A stretch of DNA of 64,000 nt, from assembly GCF_003667315.2 (NCBI RefSeq), contig NZ_RCTZ02000007.1:62001-126000 (forward strand), given 5' to 3'. The notes under the pieces are model-generated. The model saw nothing but the letters and a program-made list of their open reading frames with translations. It did not search any database and was not told the DNA's origin. Positions 18,503-28,452 of this stretch are shown here, piece after piece. The position numbers were made by a program, and so were the translations under genes. Position 1 is the stretch's first letter; each line of letters starts with the position of its first letter. Source of the stretch: Tropicibacter alexandrii. Its GTDB lineage: Bacteria; Pseudomonadota; Alphaproteobacteria; Rhodobacterales; Rhodobacteraceae.

Positions 18503-19681
18503 ATGCATAAACGTCAGGTGTCCATGAGACAGGCCGACTTCGAGGCAGAGCCGCATTTCAGCCAACCCGTCCGTCAGGTGATACTGATGCTGGCGGTCAT
18601 CGCCTTGTCGGTCATGGGGGCGATCCTTGCGGCCCCCAGCGTGTTGCCGGTCTTTGAAAGTAACCCCTATCTGAACGGCTTCATCGGGGTCGTGTTCGTC
18701 ATCGGCGTGCTGGCCTGTTTCTGGCAGGTGGCGCAGCTGATCACCTCGGTCCGCTGGATCGAGCGGTTCACCGCGCGCGGCGATCAGGGGGTGCGGGCCA
18801 CCGCACCGCAATTGCTGGCGCCCTTGGCGGCGCTGCTGAAACGCCATGACCGGCGGATGCAGATCAACACCACCTCGACCCGGTCGATTCTGGACTCGGT
18901 CGCGACCCGCATCGACGAGGCGCGCGAGATCACGCGCTATATCGTTTCGCTGCTGATTTTCCTTGGCCTGCTGGGCACGTTCTACGGGCTGGCCACAACC
19001 GTGCCCGCGCTGGTCGACACGATCCGCAGCCTTGCCCCGCAGGATGGCGAAAGCGGCGTTCAGGTCTTTGGCCGCCTGATGACCGGGCTGGAAGCGCAAC
19101 TGGGTGGCATGGGCGTGGCCTTTGCCTCCTCGCTGCTGGGGCTGGCCTGCTCGTTGGTCGTGGGGCTGCTGGAACTTTTCGCAGGCCACGGGCAGAACCG
19201 GTTCTATCGCGAGCTTGAGGAATGGCTGTCCTCGATCACCAAGATCGGCTTTTCGTCCGATGGCGAGGGGCCCGATCTGGGCGCGGCGGGCGTGGTGCTG
19301 GACCGCATGGCCGAGCAGATGGAGCGCCTGCAATTTATGTTCGCCGAGGGCGAGCAGGGCCGATCCGAGGTCGACAACCGCCTCGGCCAACTGGCCGACA
19401 GCATCGAACGGCTGACCGAACGGATCGAGGCGACCTCGCCCTCGGCCACCTCGCTGGCGCGCATCGCCGAAGGTCAGGAACAGCTGGCACAGGCCATTCG
19501 CGAAAAGGAATCGCAGGAGGGCCTCGATGCCGAAAGCCGGATGCGCCTGCGCTCCATCGACGTGCAGATGCTGCGGATACTCGAAGAACTCAGCGCCGGG
19601 CGGCAGGAAAGCATGGCCGAGTTGCGCACCGATCTTCACGCGCTGGGGCGCGCTTTGGGCGCCAAGCGCGGGCAGGGCTAG
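18503..19681 (+). CDS. MotA/TolQ/ExbB-type proton channel family protein
   Basis: 392 residues. Four membrane segments can be read at about 26-46, 56-78, 150-172 and 200-222. A cytoplasmic loop between the second and third begins with VRWIERFTARG, and the FLGLLGTFYGL and GVAFASSLLGL helices are typical of ExbB/TolQ/MotA. The C-terminal 150 residues are charged and helical (cytoplasmic tail). It should form a proton-driven stator ring with the next gene product, whose ATG follows its stop after 3 bases. The start could also be the ATG at 18524. Confidence 0.85.
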   Translation: MHKRQVSMRQADFEAEPHFSQPVRQVILMLAVIALSVMGAILAAPSVLPVFESNPYLNGFIGVVFVIGVLACFWQVAQLITSVRWIERFTARGDQGVRATAPQLLAPLAALLKRHDRRMQINTTSTRSILDSVATRIDEAREITRYIVSLLIFLGLLGTFYGLATTVPALVDTIRSLAPQDGESGVQVFGRLMTGLEAQLGGMGVAFASSLLGLACSLVVGLLELFAGHGQNRFYRELEEWLSSITKIGFSSDGEGPDLGAAGVVLDRMAEQMERLQFMFAEGEQGRSEVDNRLGQLADSIERLTERIEATSPSATSLARIAEGQEQLAQAIREKESQEGLDAESRMRLRSIDVQMLRILEELSAGRQESMAELRTDLHALGRALGAKRGQG

Positions 19682-19684
19682 GCC

Positions 19685-22438
19685 ATGTCCCTGTCCAGAC
19701 GCACAGGCGCGCGCTTTCAGGCCAATATCTGGCCGGGTTTCGTCGATGCGATGACCGGCCTTTTGCTGGTGCTGACCTTTGTCCTGTCGATCTTCATGGT
19801 GATCCAGTTCGTGCTGAACGAAACGATCACCGGGCAGGAAACCGAACTCGACCAACTGTCGGGCGAGATCGCCGCGCTGGCGCAGGCGCTGGGCGTGCAG
19901 GAACGCCGCAACACCGAATTGTCGGGCCAGTTGGGGGCGCTGGAAAGCACGCTGAACGACCGCGACTCGCAATTGGCCGAACAGCAATCCTTGATCGACT
20001 CGCTGACCACGCAGCGGGATCGGCAGGCTGCCGAATTGGAACAGGCCGCCGGGCGCATCGCTTCGTTCGAGGAGCAGGTGGCCGGGCTTCTGGCGGAACG
20101 GGACGCGGCGCTGGGCGATGTCGCCACGCTGGAAGGCATCCGGGACGAGTTGACCAGCGAACGCGACGCGCTGAACACCGCCCTCGCGCAGGCCCGCACC
20201 GAGATGGACGCCGCCGCCGAGGAAGCCCGCCTCGCCGCCGCCCGCCGCGAGGCGCTGGAGGCGATGGTGGCCGACCTGCGCTCCTCCGCCGAGGATCGCG
20301 AGGCGCAGTTGGGTGCGTTGCAGGGGCAGGTCGCCGACCTGCAACAGGCGTTGAGCGAAGAGGAACAGCAGCGCCTGACCGAGGCTGCCGCAGCGCAGGC
20401 CTTGCGCGCGCGGCTGGAGGATGCCGACGCGGAACTGACCGCCATGACTATGGCGTTGGAGGCCGAGCGCAAAAAGGCCGAGGAAACGCTGACCCTGCTC
20501 GCCGCCGCGCGCACCGCCGAGGATGACCTGAACGCGCAGCTGGCCGCGGCGCTTCTGGCCCAAGCCGAGGCCAATGAACGCGCGGCGTCGGCGATGGCTG
20601 CCGGAGAGGCCGAGGCGCAGGACCTTCAGGCGCGCATCGATGGGCTTCAGGCGGATGTGGCGCGGCTTGAGGCCACCTTGGCCGATGCCCGGACCGAGGG
20701 CGCGCAGACCGATGAGCGGCTCTCGGCGCTGCGCGACGATCTGGCCGCCGAACGGCAGGCCCGCCAAGCCGCCGAAGCCGAGCGCGACGCGGCGCAGACC
20801 GCCCGCGACGAAAGCGTCCGGGCCTTGGCAGAGGCACGTGCCGGGGCCGATGCCCAAGCGACGCAACTCTCTGATTTGTCGGCTAAACTCGCCAACGCAC
20901 TGGCCCGCCTCACCGAGGCGGAGGCGCTGCGCACCGAACTCGAAGTCTTGCAGGAACGCAACGCGGCGCTGGTCTCGGACCTGTCGGCTGCGCGGGGCGC
21001 GGCACAGGACGGGGCCGCGGCGCTGAGCGCGCTGCGATCCGAACGCGACCGGCTCGATTCCGATCTCGCCACCGCGCGCGAAGAGGTCCGCACCGCGCAA
21101 GCCGCCCTTGACGAGGCGCGGGCCGAGGCCTCTGGCCTGTCCGCGCGGCTGGATGCGGCCCGCAATCGAGGCGACACGCAGCAGGGTCGCGTCGAGGAGC
21201 TTGAAGGGCAGGCGGCGCAGTTGCAATCGCAGATCGACGCTGCCGAGGCCCGGTCCGAAGAACGCATCGCGCGCATTCAGGCGCTGGTCACCGAGAACGC
21301 TGCGCTGTCGTCCGAACTGGCGCGGCTGGCCGAGGATACCGAGGCGCGCTCCGAGTTGGAGGCGCTGCGCAGCCGCGCGGTGCGCATGTCGTCCGAACTG
21401 GAAATCGCCCGGTCCCGCTTGGACAGCAGCGAACGCATCATCGCCGACCTGCGGCAGGCCTTGGCCGAAGCCGAGGCACGCGCGGCGGCGCAGGTCGAAA
21501 GCACGCAATCGCTTGAGGAACGGCTGGCGGCGGCGCTCGCGGCGCGCATGTCGGTCGAGGCCACGGTCGAGGAAACGCGTGAACGCCTGACGGCCGCGCT
21601 GGCGGCGCAAAAGGCGGCAGAGCAGCAACTGGACAGCCGTCTGTCCGAGGCCGAGGAACGGCAGGCCCTGCTGGCCGAGGCCCGGGACCGGCTGGCGCAA
21701 TCGCAAGAGCGCACCAGCACGGCGGAAAAACAGGCCGAGTTGCTGAACCAGCAGGTGGCGCAATTGCGCAACCAACTGGGGGTCCTACAGGCGCTTCTGG
21801 ACGACGCAAAGGCGCGGGATGCGGCGGCGCAGGTGCAGTTGCAGAACCTTGGCGCCGAGTTGAATCAGGCGATTGCGCGGGTTGCGCAAGAGGAACGCCG
21901 CCGCCGCCAGCTGGAAGAAGAGCGCGCGGCGCGTCTCGAAGAAGAGAAGAAGCGGCTGGAGGCGGAGAAGCTGGACCTCGAAAAATACAGGTCCGATTTC
22001 TTTGGCCGGTTGCGTGACGTGGTTGGTGCCCGCGAGGGGATTCGCATCGAGGGCGACCGCTTCGTCTTCTCGTCTGAGGTGCTGTTCGATGCGGGCGAGG
22101 CCGAATTGTCGCCGTTGGGGCAGCGTGAAATCTCGAAGGTTGCGAACATCCTGCGGGACATCTCGCAACAGATCCCGGAGGGTGTCGACTGGATCATCCG
22201 TGTCGACGGTCATACGGATAACGTGCCGGTCCGTCCCGGGGCCCAGTTTGCCGACAACTGGGAGCTGAGTCAGGCGCGGGCTTTGTCGGTTGTTCGGGAA
22301 ATGATCGACCGCTACGGCATTCCGCCGACCCGTCTTTCGGCCAATGGCTTTGGCGAATGGCAACCGCTGGCCGAGGGCAATTCGGCCGAAGCGCGCGCGC
22401 AGAATCGCCGGATCGAGTTGAAACTGACCGAGCGGTGA
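19685..22438 (+). CDS. MotB-like protein with very long coiled coil and OmpA peptidoglycan-binding domain
   Basis: 917 residues. A short cytosolic N-terminus leads to a single membrane helix at about 22-43 containing the conserved acidic residue in FVDAMTGLLLVL, equivalent to the proton-carrying Asp of MotB/ExbD. Residues about 50-790 are almost unbroken Ala/Glu/Leu/Arg/Gln heptads. Residues about 805-917 form an OmpA/MotB domain (LFDAGEAELSP, VDGHTDNVPV, ELSQARALSVV, NRRIELKL). It is the force-transducing partner of the channel protein just upstream. The pair is not next to tol, ton or flagellar genes, so its target is unknown. The coil is far longer than in MotB (about 300 residues total). 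Confidence 0.88.
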   Translation: MSLSRRTGARFQANIWPGFVDAMTGLLLVLTFVLSIFMVIQFVLNETITGQETELDQLSGEIAALAQALGVQERRNTELSGQLGALESTLNDRDSQLAEQQSLIDSLTTQRDRQAAELEQAAGRIASFEEQVAGLLAERDAALGDVATLEGIRDELTSERDALNTALAQARTEMDAAAEEARLAAARREALEAMVADLRSSAEDREAQLGALQGQVADLQQALSEEEQQRLTEAAAAQALRARLEDADAELTAMTMALEAERKKAEETLTLLAAARTAEDDLNAQLAAALLAQAEANERAASAMAAGEAEAQDLQARIDGLQADVARLEATLADARTEGAQTDERLSALRDDLAAERQARQAAEAERDAAQTARDESVRALAEARAGADAQATQLSDLSAKLANALARLTEAEALRTELEVLQERNAALVSDLSAARGAAQDGAAALSALRSERDRLDSDLATAREEVRTAQAALDEARAEASGLSARLDAARNRGDTQQGRVEELEGQAAQLQSQIDAAEARSEERIARIQALVTENAALSSELARLAEDTEARSELEALRSRAVRMSSELEIARSRLDSSERIIADLRQALAEAEARAAAQVESTQSLEERLAAALAARMSVEATVEETRERLTAALAAQKAAEQQLDSRLSEAEERQALLAEARDRLAQSQERTSTAEKQAELLNQQVAQLRNQLGVLQALLDDAKARDAAAQVQLQNLGAELNQAIARVAQEERRRRQLEEERAARLEEEKKRLEAEKLDLEKYRSDFFGRLRDVVGAREGIRIEGDRFVFSSEVLFDAGEAELSPLGQREISKVANILRDISQQIPEGVDWIIRVDGHTDNVPVRPGAQFADNWELSQARALSVVREMIDRYGIPPTRLSANGFGEWQPLAEGNSAEARAQNRRIELKLTER

Positions 22439-22488
22439 TCTTGGGCGCGGCCTGTGTCGTTAGGCTTCAGGGCAGCCCCGACGCCCCG

Positions 22489-23442
22489 TCATCGTGATAC
22501 GGTGACATGGGCAAAGCGATGGGCAATGACCTTGCCCTGCCGCGTCAACAGCGCCTCACCCAGATAGGTGCCGGTCGGCCAGCCCTCGGGCGGGGCCTTC
22601 TTGCCGAAGGCCCGCATGGTCGCCACTTGCGGCGCCTTCAGGACGATCTTGTGTTCGAAGACCGCGCCTTGCGGCCCCTGCGCCGAAAGGGTCAATAGGT
22701 CGCCATGCTCGGCATGTCCGGCATAGGCGTAGACCACGAGCGGCGCATCCTTGCGGGCCTCGTCCAGCCGCGCAGCCCCGCTGCGCACATCGTCGAAGCT
22801 GGGGACATGGTCGGCGAAACCGGCGGTGATCAGGCCGGTTTTCGTATACGGGGGCGGGTCGGTGAACAGGGTTTCGCCCGGTTCGCCACAGCTGTCCTGC
22901 GCCTCTGGCCGAAACGGATCGACCAGCGCGCCGTCCTTGTAGACGGTGATATGCACATGCGGGTGGTTGGTCTGGCCCGACAGGCCGACTTGGCCAAGTA
23001 CGTCGCCACGCGCAACCGGATCGCCGGGCTCGACCACCACCGAGTCCCGTTTCATGTGGCAATACATCACCTGCCAGCCATCACCATGGTCGATCAGGGC
23101 GGCGTTGCCGCAGGCGTTTTCCGAGGTCACACCGCGCATCAACCGGTCATCCGGCATGCCGTCGCGGGTCCGCAGAACGGTGCCGGGCGCCGCGGCCAGA
23201 ACGTCTACGCCACGCGCCATCGCGTCGAAGGAGAGCAGCGCGAAATCGGTGCCGCGGTGGCCGTCGCGGCTGTTGATCCCGCAGGCAAAGTCGCGTTGCG
23301 CACCCTGCGCCGGGTCCTGATCGACGTAATCCTCGATGAAGCAGGTCTGCCCGATCTCGCAATCCAGCGGCAGGGACAAACGAAAATCCTCCGCCCCGGC
23401 AGGCAGGGCGGAGGACAATATCAGTAAGGCCGAAAGGCGCAT
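22489..23442 (-). CDS. M23 family metallopeptidase (LytM type)
   Basis: 317 residues from the ATG that overlaps the clpA stop by one base (TGATG); a GTG one codon earlier is an alternative start. The signal peptide spans about residues 1-17. Zinc motif HRGTD (HxxxD) near 62-66 and HPHVH (HxH) near 161-165 are intact, so it should be an active peptidoglycan endopeptidase in the periplasm. About 130 residues follow the catalytic domain and may be a beta-rich accessory part. It is co-transcribed with clpA by position, though no functional link is evident. Confidence 0.88.
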   Translation of the reverse strand: MRLSALLILSSALPAGAEDFRLSLPLDCEIGQTCFIEDYVDQDPAQGAQRDFACGINSRDGHRGTDFALLSFDAMARGVDVLAAAPGTVLRTRDGMPDDRLMRGVTSENACGNAALIDHGDGWQVMYCHMKRDSVVVEPGDPVARGDVLGQVGLSGQTNHPHVHITVYKDGALVDPFRPEAQDSCGEPGETLFTDPPPYTKTGLITAGFADHVPSFDDVRSGAARLDEARKDAPLVVYAYAGHAEHGDLLTLSAQGPQGAVFEHKIVLKAPQVATMRAFGKKAPPEGWPTGTYLGEALLTRQGKVIAHRFAHVTVSR

Positions 23443-25775
23443 CACTCGGCGGTCAGCAGCGGCGGCTTCTTCGAGGACAGGCGCGCGGTTTCGGGCCCGT
23501 CGAGTTTCAGCACCAGTTCGCCATCCTTGACCGAGACCTTGACGACGCCACCCTTCGCCAGCTTGCCAAAGAGCAACTCCTCGGCCAGCGGCTTCTTGAT
23601 GTATTCCTGGATCACGCGGCCCAAGGGGCGCGCGCCCATCTTGTCGTCATAGCCCTTGTCGGCCAGCCATTCGGCGGCGGGCTTGGTCAGCTCGATGGTC
23701 ACGTTGCGATCCATCAGCTGCGCCTCGAGTTGCAGCACGAACTTCTCGACCACGGCAAGGATCGTGTCCTTGGGCAGCGGCGCGAAGGAAATCACCGCGT
23801 CCAGACGGTTGCGGAATTCCGGAGTGAACGTGCGTTCGATCGCGGCGGTATCCTCGCCCTCGCGGCGGTCGCGGCCAAAGCCGATCGCGGCCTTTGCCTG
23901 TTCCGCAGCGCCCGCGTTGGAGGTCATGATCAGGATCACGTTGCGGAAGTCCACCGAGCGCCCGTTATGGTCGGTCAGCGTGCCGTGATCCATGACCTGC
24001 AGCAGGATGTTGAACACATCCGGATGCGCCTTTTCGATCTCGTCGAGCAGCAGCACACAGTGCGGATGCTGGTCCACGCCATCGGTCAACTGGCCACCTT
24101 GGTCGAAGCCCACATAGCCCGGAGGTGCGCCGATCAGGCGGCTCACCGCGTGCTTCTCCATGTATTCGGACATGTCGAAGCGCAGCAGTTCCACGCCCAG
24201 CGTGCTGGCCAATTGCTTGGCCACCTCGGTCTTGCCGACGCCGGTCGGACCCGCGAACAGGTAGTTGCCGATGGGCTTTTCCGGCTCGCGCAGGCCGGCA
24301 CGGGCCAGCTTGATCGCGCTCGACAGCGCCGTGATCGCCGCGTCCTGACCAAAGACCACACGCTTGAGCGTTGCCTCCAGATCCTTCAGCACCTCTGCAT
24401 CGTCCTTGCTGACGCTCTTCGGCGGGATGCGGGCAATCTTGGCCACGACGGCCTCGATTTCCTTTTGGCCGATGGATTTGCGCCGCTTGGAGGCAGCCAC
24501 CAGATGCTGCGCCGCGCCCGCCTCGTCGATGACGTCGATGGCCTTGTCCGGCAGTTTGCGGTCGTTGATGTAGCGCGCCGACAGTTCCACCGCCGATTTG
24601 ATCGCATCGCCAGTGTATTTGACGCTGTGATGCTCCTCGAAATAGGGCTTGAGACCCTTGAGGATCTTCACGGTGTCCTCGACGGACGGCTCGTTCACGT
24701 CGATCTTCTGGAAGCGACGGGACAGGGCGCGGTCCTTTTCGAAGTGCTGGCGGAACTCCTTGTAGGTGGTCGAGCCCATGGTGCGCAGCTTACCCCCCTG
24801 AAGCGCGGGCTTCAGCAGGTTCGACGCATCCATCGCGCCACCCGAGGTGGCACCGGCACCGATCACGGTGTGGATTTCGTCGATGAAGAGCACCGCGTCG
24901 GGGTGGTCCTCAAGCTCGTTGACCACCGCCTTCAGGCGTTCCTCGAAGTCGCCGCGATAGCGGGTGCCGGCCAGCAGCGCGCCCATGTCGAGCGAATAGA
25001 TCGTCGCCTTGGACAGCACCTCGGGCACCTCGCCCGAGACGATCTTGCGCGCGAGACCCTCGGCAATCGCGGTCTTGCCGACGCCCGGATCGCCCACCAG
25101 CAGCGGGTTGTTCTTGCGGCGGCGGCACAGCACCTGAATGCAGCGCTCGACCTCGTGGTCGCGGCCGATCAGCGGGTCGATATCGCCCTCCTGCGCCTTG
25201 GCGTTCAGGTCGACGCAATACTTGCCAAGCGCGGATTCCTTGTCGGATCCGGCCGCTTGCGTGGTTTCCGCCTGACTGGTCTCTTCCTCGGCCTCGGTGG
25301 CGCCCTGCACGGGGCGGGCCTCGCCATAGGCGGGGTTCTTGGCCACGCCATGGGCGATGAAATTCACCGCGTCATAGCGCGTCATGTCCTGCTCTTGCAG
25401 GAAATAGGCGGCATTCGATTCACGTTCGGCGAAGATCGCGACGAGAACGTTGGCGCCGGTGACTTCGGTGCGGCCCGACGATTGCACATGGATCGCGGCG
25501 CGCTGGATCACGCGCTGGAAGGCCGCCGTAGGGACGGCTTCGGACCCTTCGATATCGGTCACGAGGTTGGACAGGTCCTCGTCGATGAACTCGACCAGCG
25601 TGGTGCGAAGGTCCTCGGTGTCGACCGAGCACGCCTTCATCACGCGGACGGCGTCCGGCTCGTCGATCAGCGCCAGAAGCAGATGTTCCAGCGTTGCGAA
25701 TTCATGGCTGCGCGAATTGGCGAGCGCCAGCGCTGCGTGGATTGCCTGCTCTAGGGTGTTCGAGAATGAAGGCAC
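23442..25775 (-). CDS. clpA: ATP-dependent Clp protease ATP-binding subunit ClpA
   Basis: 777 residues, of normal ClpA length. The N-domain (residues 1-140) has [28 protein letters not shown]. Two AAA+ domains carry Walker A GDPGVGKT and GPTGVGKT, with the ClpP-docking loop IGFG in the second. It unfolds substrates for ClpP in the cytosol. Ahead of the ATG is GAGGAGC. Neither clpS nor clpP adjoins it; clpS often precedes clpA elsewhere. It lies downstream of gloB on the same strand after 147 bases. Confidence 0.96.
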   Translation of the reverse strand: MPSFSNTLEQAIHAALALANSRSHEFATLEHLLLALIDEPDAVRVMKACSVDTEDLRTTLVEFIDEDLSNLVTDIEGSEAVPTAAFQRVIQRAAIHVQSSGRTEVTGANVLVAIFAERESNAAYFLQEQDMTRYDAVNFIAHGVAKNPAYGEARPVQGATEAEEETSQAETTQAAGSDKESALGKYCVDLNAKAQEGDIDPLIGRDHEVERCIQVLCRRRKNNPLLVGDPGVGKTAIAEGLARKIVSGEVPEVLSKATIYSLDMGALLAGTRYRGDFEERLKAVVNELEDHPDAVLFIDEIHTVIGAGATSGGAMDASNLLKPALQGGKLRTMGSTTYKEFRQHFEKDRALSRRFQKIDVNEPSVEDTVKILKGLKPYFEEHHSVKYTGDAIKSAVELSARYINDRKLPDKAIDVIDEAGAAQHLVAASKRRKSIGQKEIEAVVAKIARIPPKSVSKDDAEVLKDLEATLKRVVFGQDAAITALSSAIKLARAGLREPEKPIGNYLFAGPTGVGKTEVAKQLASTLGVELLRFDMSEYMEKHAVSRLIGAPPGYVGFDQGGQLTDGVDQHPHCVLLLDEIEKAHPDVFNILLQVMDHGTLTDHNGRSVDFRNVILIMTSNAGAAEQAKAAIGFGRDRREGEDTAAIERTFTPEFRNRLDAVISFAPLPKDTILAVVEKFVLQLEAQLMDRNVTIELTKPAAEWLADKGYDDKMGARPLGRVIQEYIKKPLAEELLFGKLAKGGVVKVSVKDGELVLKLDGPETARLSSKKPPLLTAE

Positions 25776-25922
25776 TTGGGGTGCTCCTCTTGTTTGCGCC
25801 GGGTTGCCCCCAGCATGGCCTCTTAGAGTTAAAGTTTGGTCGATTAGGTCCGCTCTTCAAGTTTTTTCTGTGGCGGACATCATCACATTCCACGGCAGAC
25901 CTGTAATTTGACGCAAACTTGC

Positions 25923-26684
25923 TCAGAACCGATCCTTTCGGGCGCGGATCTCGGTGAAGACCTCGACGTCCGGTGCACCAGACATCCCGAGCGCCTGTTT
26001 CACGCCGGGGTCGGAAGCACGAAGGAAGGGGTTTGTGGCCAGTTCGAGCGAGAGCGGCACCTGTGCCGTTGGCTCCCCCCGATCGTTGGCGGTTGCGATG
26101 TCCTGTGCACGAGATTTAAGCGTGGAATTCTCCGGTTCAATAGTCAAGGCGAAACGGGCATTCGACGCGGTGTATTCATGGCCCGAATAGACCATGGTGT
26201 CGGGCGGCAGGGCGGCCAGTTTCGACAGGCTGTCCCACATCATTTCGGGGCTGCCCTCGAACAGGCGGCCACATCCCAGGCTCATCAGGCTGTCGGCGGT
26301 AAAGACCGCCTTGGCGTTCGGGTAGTGGTAGGCGACATGGCCCAGCGTGTGGCCGGGGACGCTGATGATCTGCATGAAGCCGTCGCCGGTGCCGCCGGAC
26401 ATGCCGTCAGGCAGGGCGGCGTCGAGCGGTGGCAACTTGTCCTTTTCCGCCTCCGGACCCATGACCATGCAGCCATATTTCGCCTTCAACTCGGCCACAC
26501 CGCCCACGTGATCGTGATGGTGATGCGTGATCATGATGACATCCAGCCCCCAGCCGCGGGCTTCCAACGCGTCGATGATGGGCGCGGCCTCGGGGGCGTC
26601 GATCAGGGCGACACCGTCGGGGCCGTTCACTAGGTAGGCGTAGTTGTCCGAGAGGCAGGGGATGGTGACGATTTCCAGGGCCAT
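25923..26684 (-). CDS. gloB: hydroxyacylglutathione hydrolase (glyoxalase II)
   Basis: 253 residues with the metallo-beta-lactamase fold. Metal motif THHHHDH is at 53-59, with later VPGHTLGH, FTADSL and SGHEYT motifs; the last is diagnostic for glyoxalase II. The C-terminal dimer/substrate domain includes the NPFLR segment. It hydrolyses S-lactoylglutathione to lactate and glutathione in methylglyoxal detoxification. It is divergent from a methyltransferase-like gene across 62 bases. Confidence 0.94.
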   Translation of the reverse strand: MALEIVTIPCLSDNYAYLVNGPDGVALIDAPEAAPIIDALEARGWGLDVIMITHHHHDHVGGVAELKAKYGCMVMGPEAEKDKLPPLDAALPDGMSGGTGDGFMQIISVPGHTLGHVAYHYPNAKAVFTADSLMSLGCGRLFEGSPEMMWDSLSKLAALPPDTMVYSGHEYTASNARFALTIEPENSTLKSRAQDIATANDRGEPTAQVPLSLELATNPFLRASDPGVKQALGMSGAPDVEVFTEIRARKDRF

Positions 26685-26746
26685 GGTCTTTCCTTGCGCG
26701 CTTTGACATGTTCGGGTCAGAGTGACGCATCACAGACGGGGCCGCA

Positions 26747-27517
26747 ATGCATCTGGACGTCAAGGACCTGCGCGATTTCTATTATCGCAGCGCATTGGGG
26801 CGGGCGGCCCAGAAGATCGTGCGGACGCAGGTCACGCGGTTCTGGCCGGTCGCGGACGTGGCGCGGCAAAGCATGGCGGGGTTCGGCTTTGCCCAGCCTC
26901 TGCTGCGGCCGTACCTCGCGGATGCGCGGCGGGTGATCGGGCTCATGCCCGGCCCGCAGGGGGTGATGCCCTGGCCGCCGGGAATGCCGAATGTGAGCGT
27001 GCTGTGTGACGAGACGCTCTGGCCGTTGGAGACCGGGCATGTGGACCGGCTGATCATGATGCACGGGCTGGAAGTGTCGGAACGGCCCTCCGAGGTACTG
27101 GACGAGGCCTACCGGGTGCTGGGGCCGGGCGGGCAGGCGCTGTTCATCGTGCCCAACCGGACGGGGTTGTGGGCGCGGGCGGAATGGACACCGTTCGGCT
27201 ATGGGCGGCCCTATTCGATGGGGCAGCTGGAGGCGCAGTTGAAGCGGCACGACTTCGTGCCGGAGGCGCATGTCTCGGTGCTGTATCAGCCGCCCTCGTC
27301 GCGGCGGTTCTGGATGAAGACCGGCCCGTTCTGGGAACGGATGGGGCGGGCGATCCCGGCGGTGATGGCCGGGGGCGTGATGATGGTGGTGGCGACGAAG
27401 CGGCATCCGCCGTCGCGGCGCGGGGTCGGAGAGACGGCGCGGGTGCTGAACCCGCTCGATGTGCTGGCGCCGAAACCGGGCAAGGTCGCGGGGCAGACCC
27501 GGCAGGGCATGACCTGA
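26747..27517 (+). CDS. class I SAM-dependent methyltransferase-like protein
   Basis: 256 residues. The SAM-binding loop is atypical: [14 protein letters not shown] at about 44-57 takes the place of the usual GxGxG. It is followed by RVIGLMP and [18 protein letters not shown], matching post-motif I segments of the methyltransferase 11 fold. The protein sits head-to-head with gloB, an arrangement I associate with Rhodobacterales genomes. No substrate can be assigned. A long tail ([22 protein letters not shown]) follows the fold. Confidence 0.75.
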   Translation: MHLDVKDLRDFYYRSALGRAAQKIVRTQVTRFWPVADVARQSMAGFGFAQPLLRPYLADARRVIGLMPGPQGVMPWPPGMPNVSVLCDETLWPLETGHVDRLIMMHGLEVSERPSEVLDEAYRVLGPGGQALFIVPNRTGLWARAEWTPFGYGRPYSMGQLEAQLKRHDFVPEAHVSVLYQPPSSRRFWMKTGPFWERMGRAIPAVMAGGVMMVVATKRHPPSRRGVGETARVLNPLDVLAPKPGKVAGQTRQGMT

Positions 27518-27891
27518 CGGTGCGGCTGCGCCGCACAGGTGGGTTTGCGTTCGGGCCACGCAGGCCCTGGGGGGTGCCCCCCAGACCCCCAGACGGCACG
27601 GTCGGGCACCCGTCAGGCGCGCCGATCGGGGGCGGGAATCGTCGCTTTGAGGTGAAAAATCGCCCTTTTCCCGCAACTTGTTTAGGCACTTATGGTCGCA
27701 GGTGGCTCAAACCCCTGTAAAACATGGGTTTAGCGCAACCGTTAAAAACTCCCTAACATGTTGCCCCAACGGTGAGGCTCTGCTACATCCGCCGCGATTT
27801 ACATGCCTTGAGGCAAATCAAGGTGCAAACGCCTCCGATCGCCGGCCCGTCGGGCCGCGCGGTGCGGGGGTATAATATCGGAAGGGTGGAC
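27518..27891. promoter_or_regulatory. 374-base leader region of the atp operon
   Basis: It holds no gene. Near the left end is an imperfect large hairpin (GACGGTGCGG... with ...GCACCCGTC). In the middle is a small inverted repeat AAACCC/GGGTTT (27709-27731). A weak sigma-70-like pair, TTGCCC at 27761-27766 and TACATC at 27784-27789 with a 17-base gap, is the best promoter candidate for atpH. None of these is strongly supported. Confidence 0.35.
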
Positions 27892-28452
27892 GTGTCTGAA
27901 TCAGCCTCAGTTTCCTCCGGCATCGCCGAGCGCTATGCCACCGCCGTCTTCGAGATCGTGAAGGAAAACAAAAACCTTCCCAAGCTCGAAGCCAATCTGG
28001 ACGATCTGTCCGCAGCCCTCAAAGACAGCGCCGATCTTCGCGACCTGTTGGCCAGCCCGGTCTACACCCGCGAAGCACAGGGTGCAGCGATCTCGGCCAT
28101 TGCCAAGAAGATGGGCCTGATCCCCGCCCTGCAGAACGCGCTGGCGCTGATGGCGTCGAAACGCCGCCTGTTCGTGGTGCCGCACATGGTCACGCGCCTG
28201 CGCGAGATGATCGCCACCGAGAAGGGCGAAGTGACCGCCGAGGTGACGTCTGCCACCGCGCTGACCGACGCTCAGACCAAATCCCTCGCCGAGACGCTGA
28301 AGAAGCAGGTCGGCAAGGACGTCAAGATCAATGCCACCGTCGATGAAAAACTCATCGGCGGTCTCGTCGTCAAGGTGGGCTCGAAGATGATCGACACGTC
28401 GATCCGCTCCAAGCTCAACTCCCTCCAGAATGCAATGAAAGAGGTCGGATAA
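27892..28452 (+). CDS. atpH: F1F0 ATP synthase subunit delta
   Basis: 186 residues from a GTG preceded by GAAGGG at 5 bases. A GTG two codons earlier and ATGs further upstream are less well placed, and family members start with MSE-type N-termini. Residues [15 protein letters not shown] and the C-terminal [21 protein letters not shown] are the OSCP/delta signatures. It forms the peripheral-stalk connector on top of F1. It is first in the atpHAGDC operon and runs directly into atpA. Confidence 0.95.
   Translation: MSESASVSSGIAERYATAVFEIVKENKNLPKLEANLDDLSAALKDSADLRDLLASPVYTREAQGAAISAIAKKMGLIPALQNALALMASKRRLFVVPHMVTRLREMIATEKGEVTAEVTSATALTDAQTKSLAETLKKQVGKDVKINATVDEKLIGGLVVKVGSKMIDTSIRSKLNSLQNAMKEVG

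Noticed and set aside
18215-21775. A 1186-codon open frame on the minus strand opposite the channel/coiled-coil genes
   Set aside because: It is the complement of a GC-rich heptad-repeat gene and has Gln/Arg/Leu-rich nonsense composition with no domain; a codon-bias shadow.
18503-22438. ZorAB of a Zorya defence system
   Set aside because: The long tail is on the OmpA partner rather than the channel protein, and no ZorC/D/E genes or other defence genes adjoin.
27871-27876. Perfect TATAAT just before atpH
   Set aside because: A start point about 7 bases downstream would leave almost no leader and would fall on the ribosome site; no -35 is present at the right distance.
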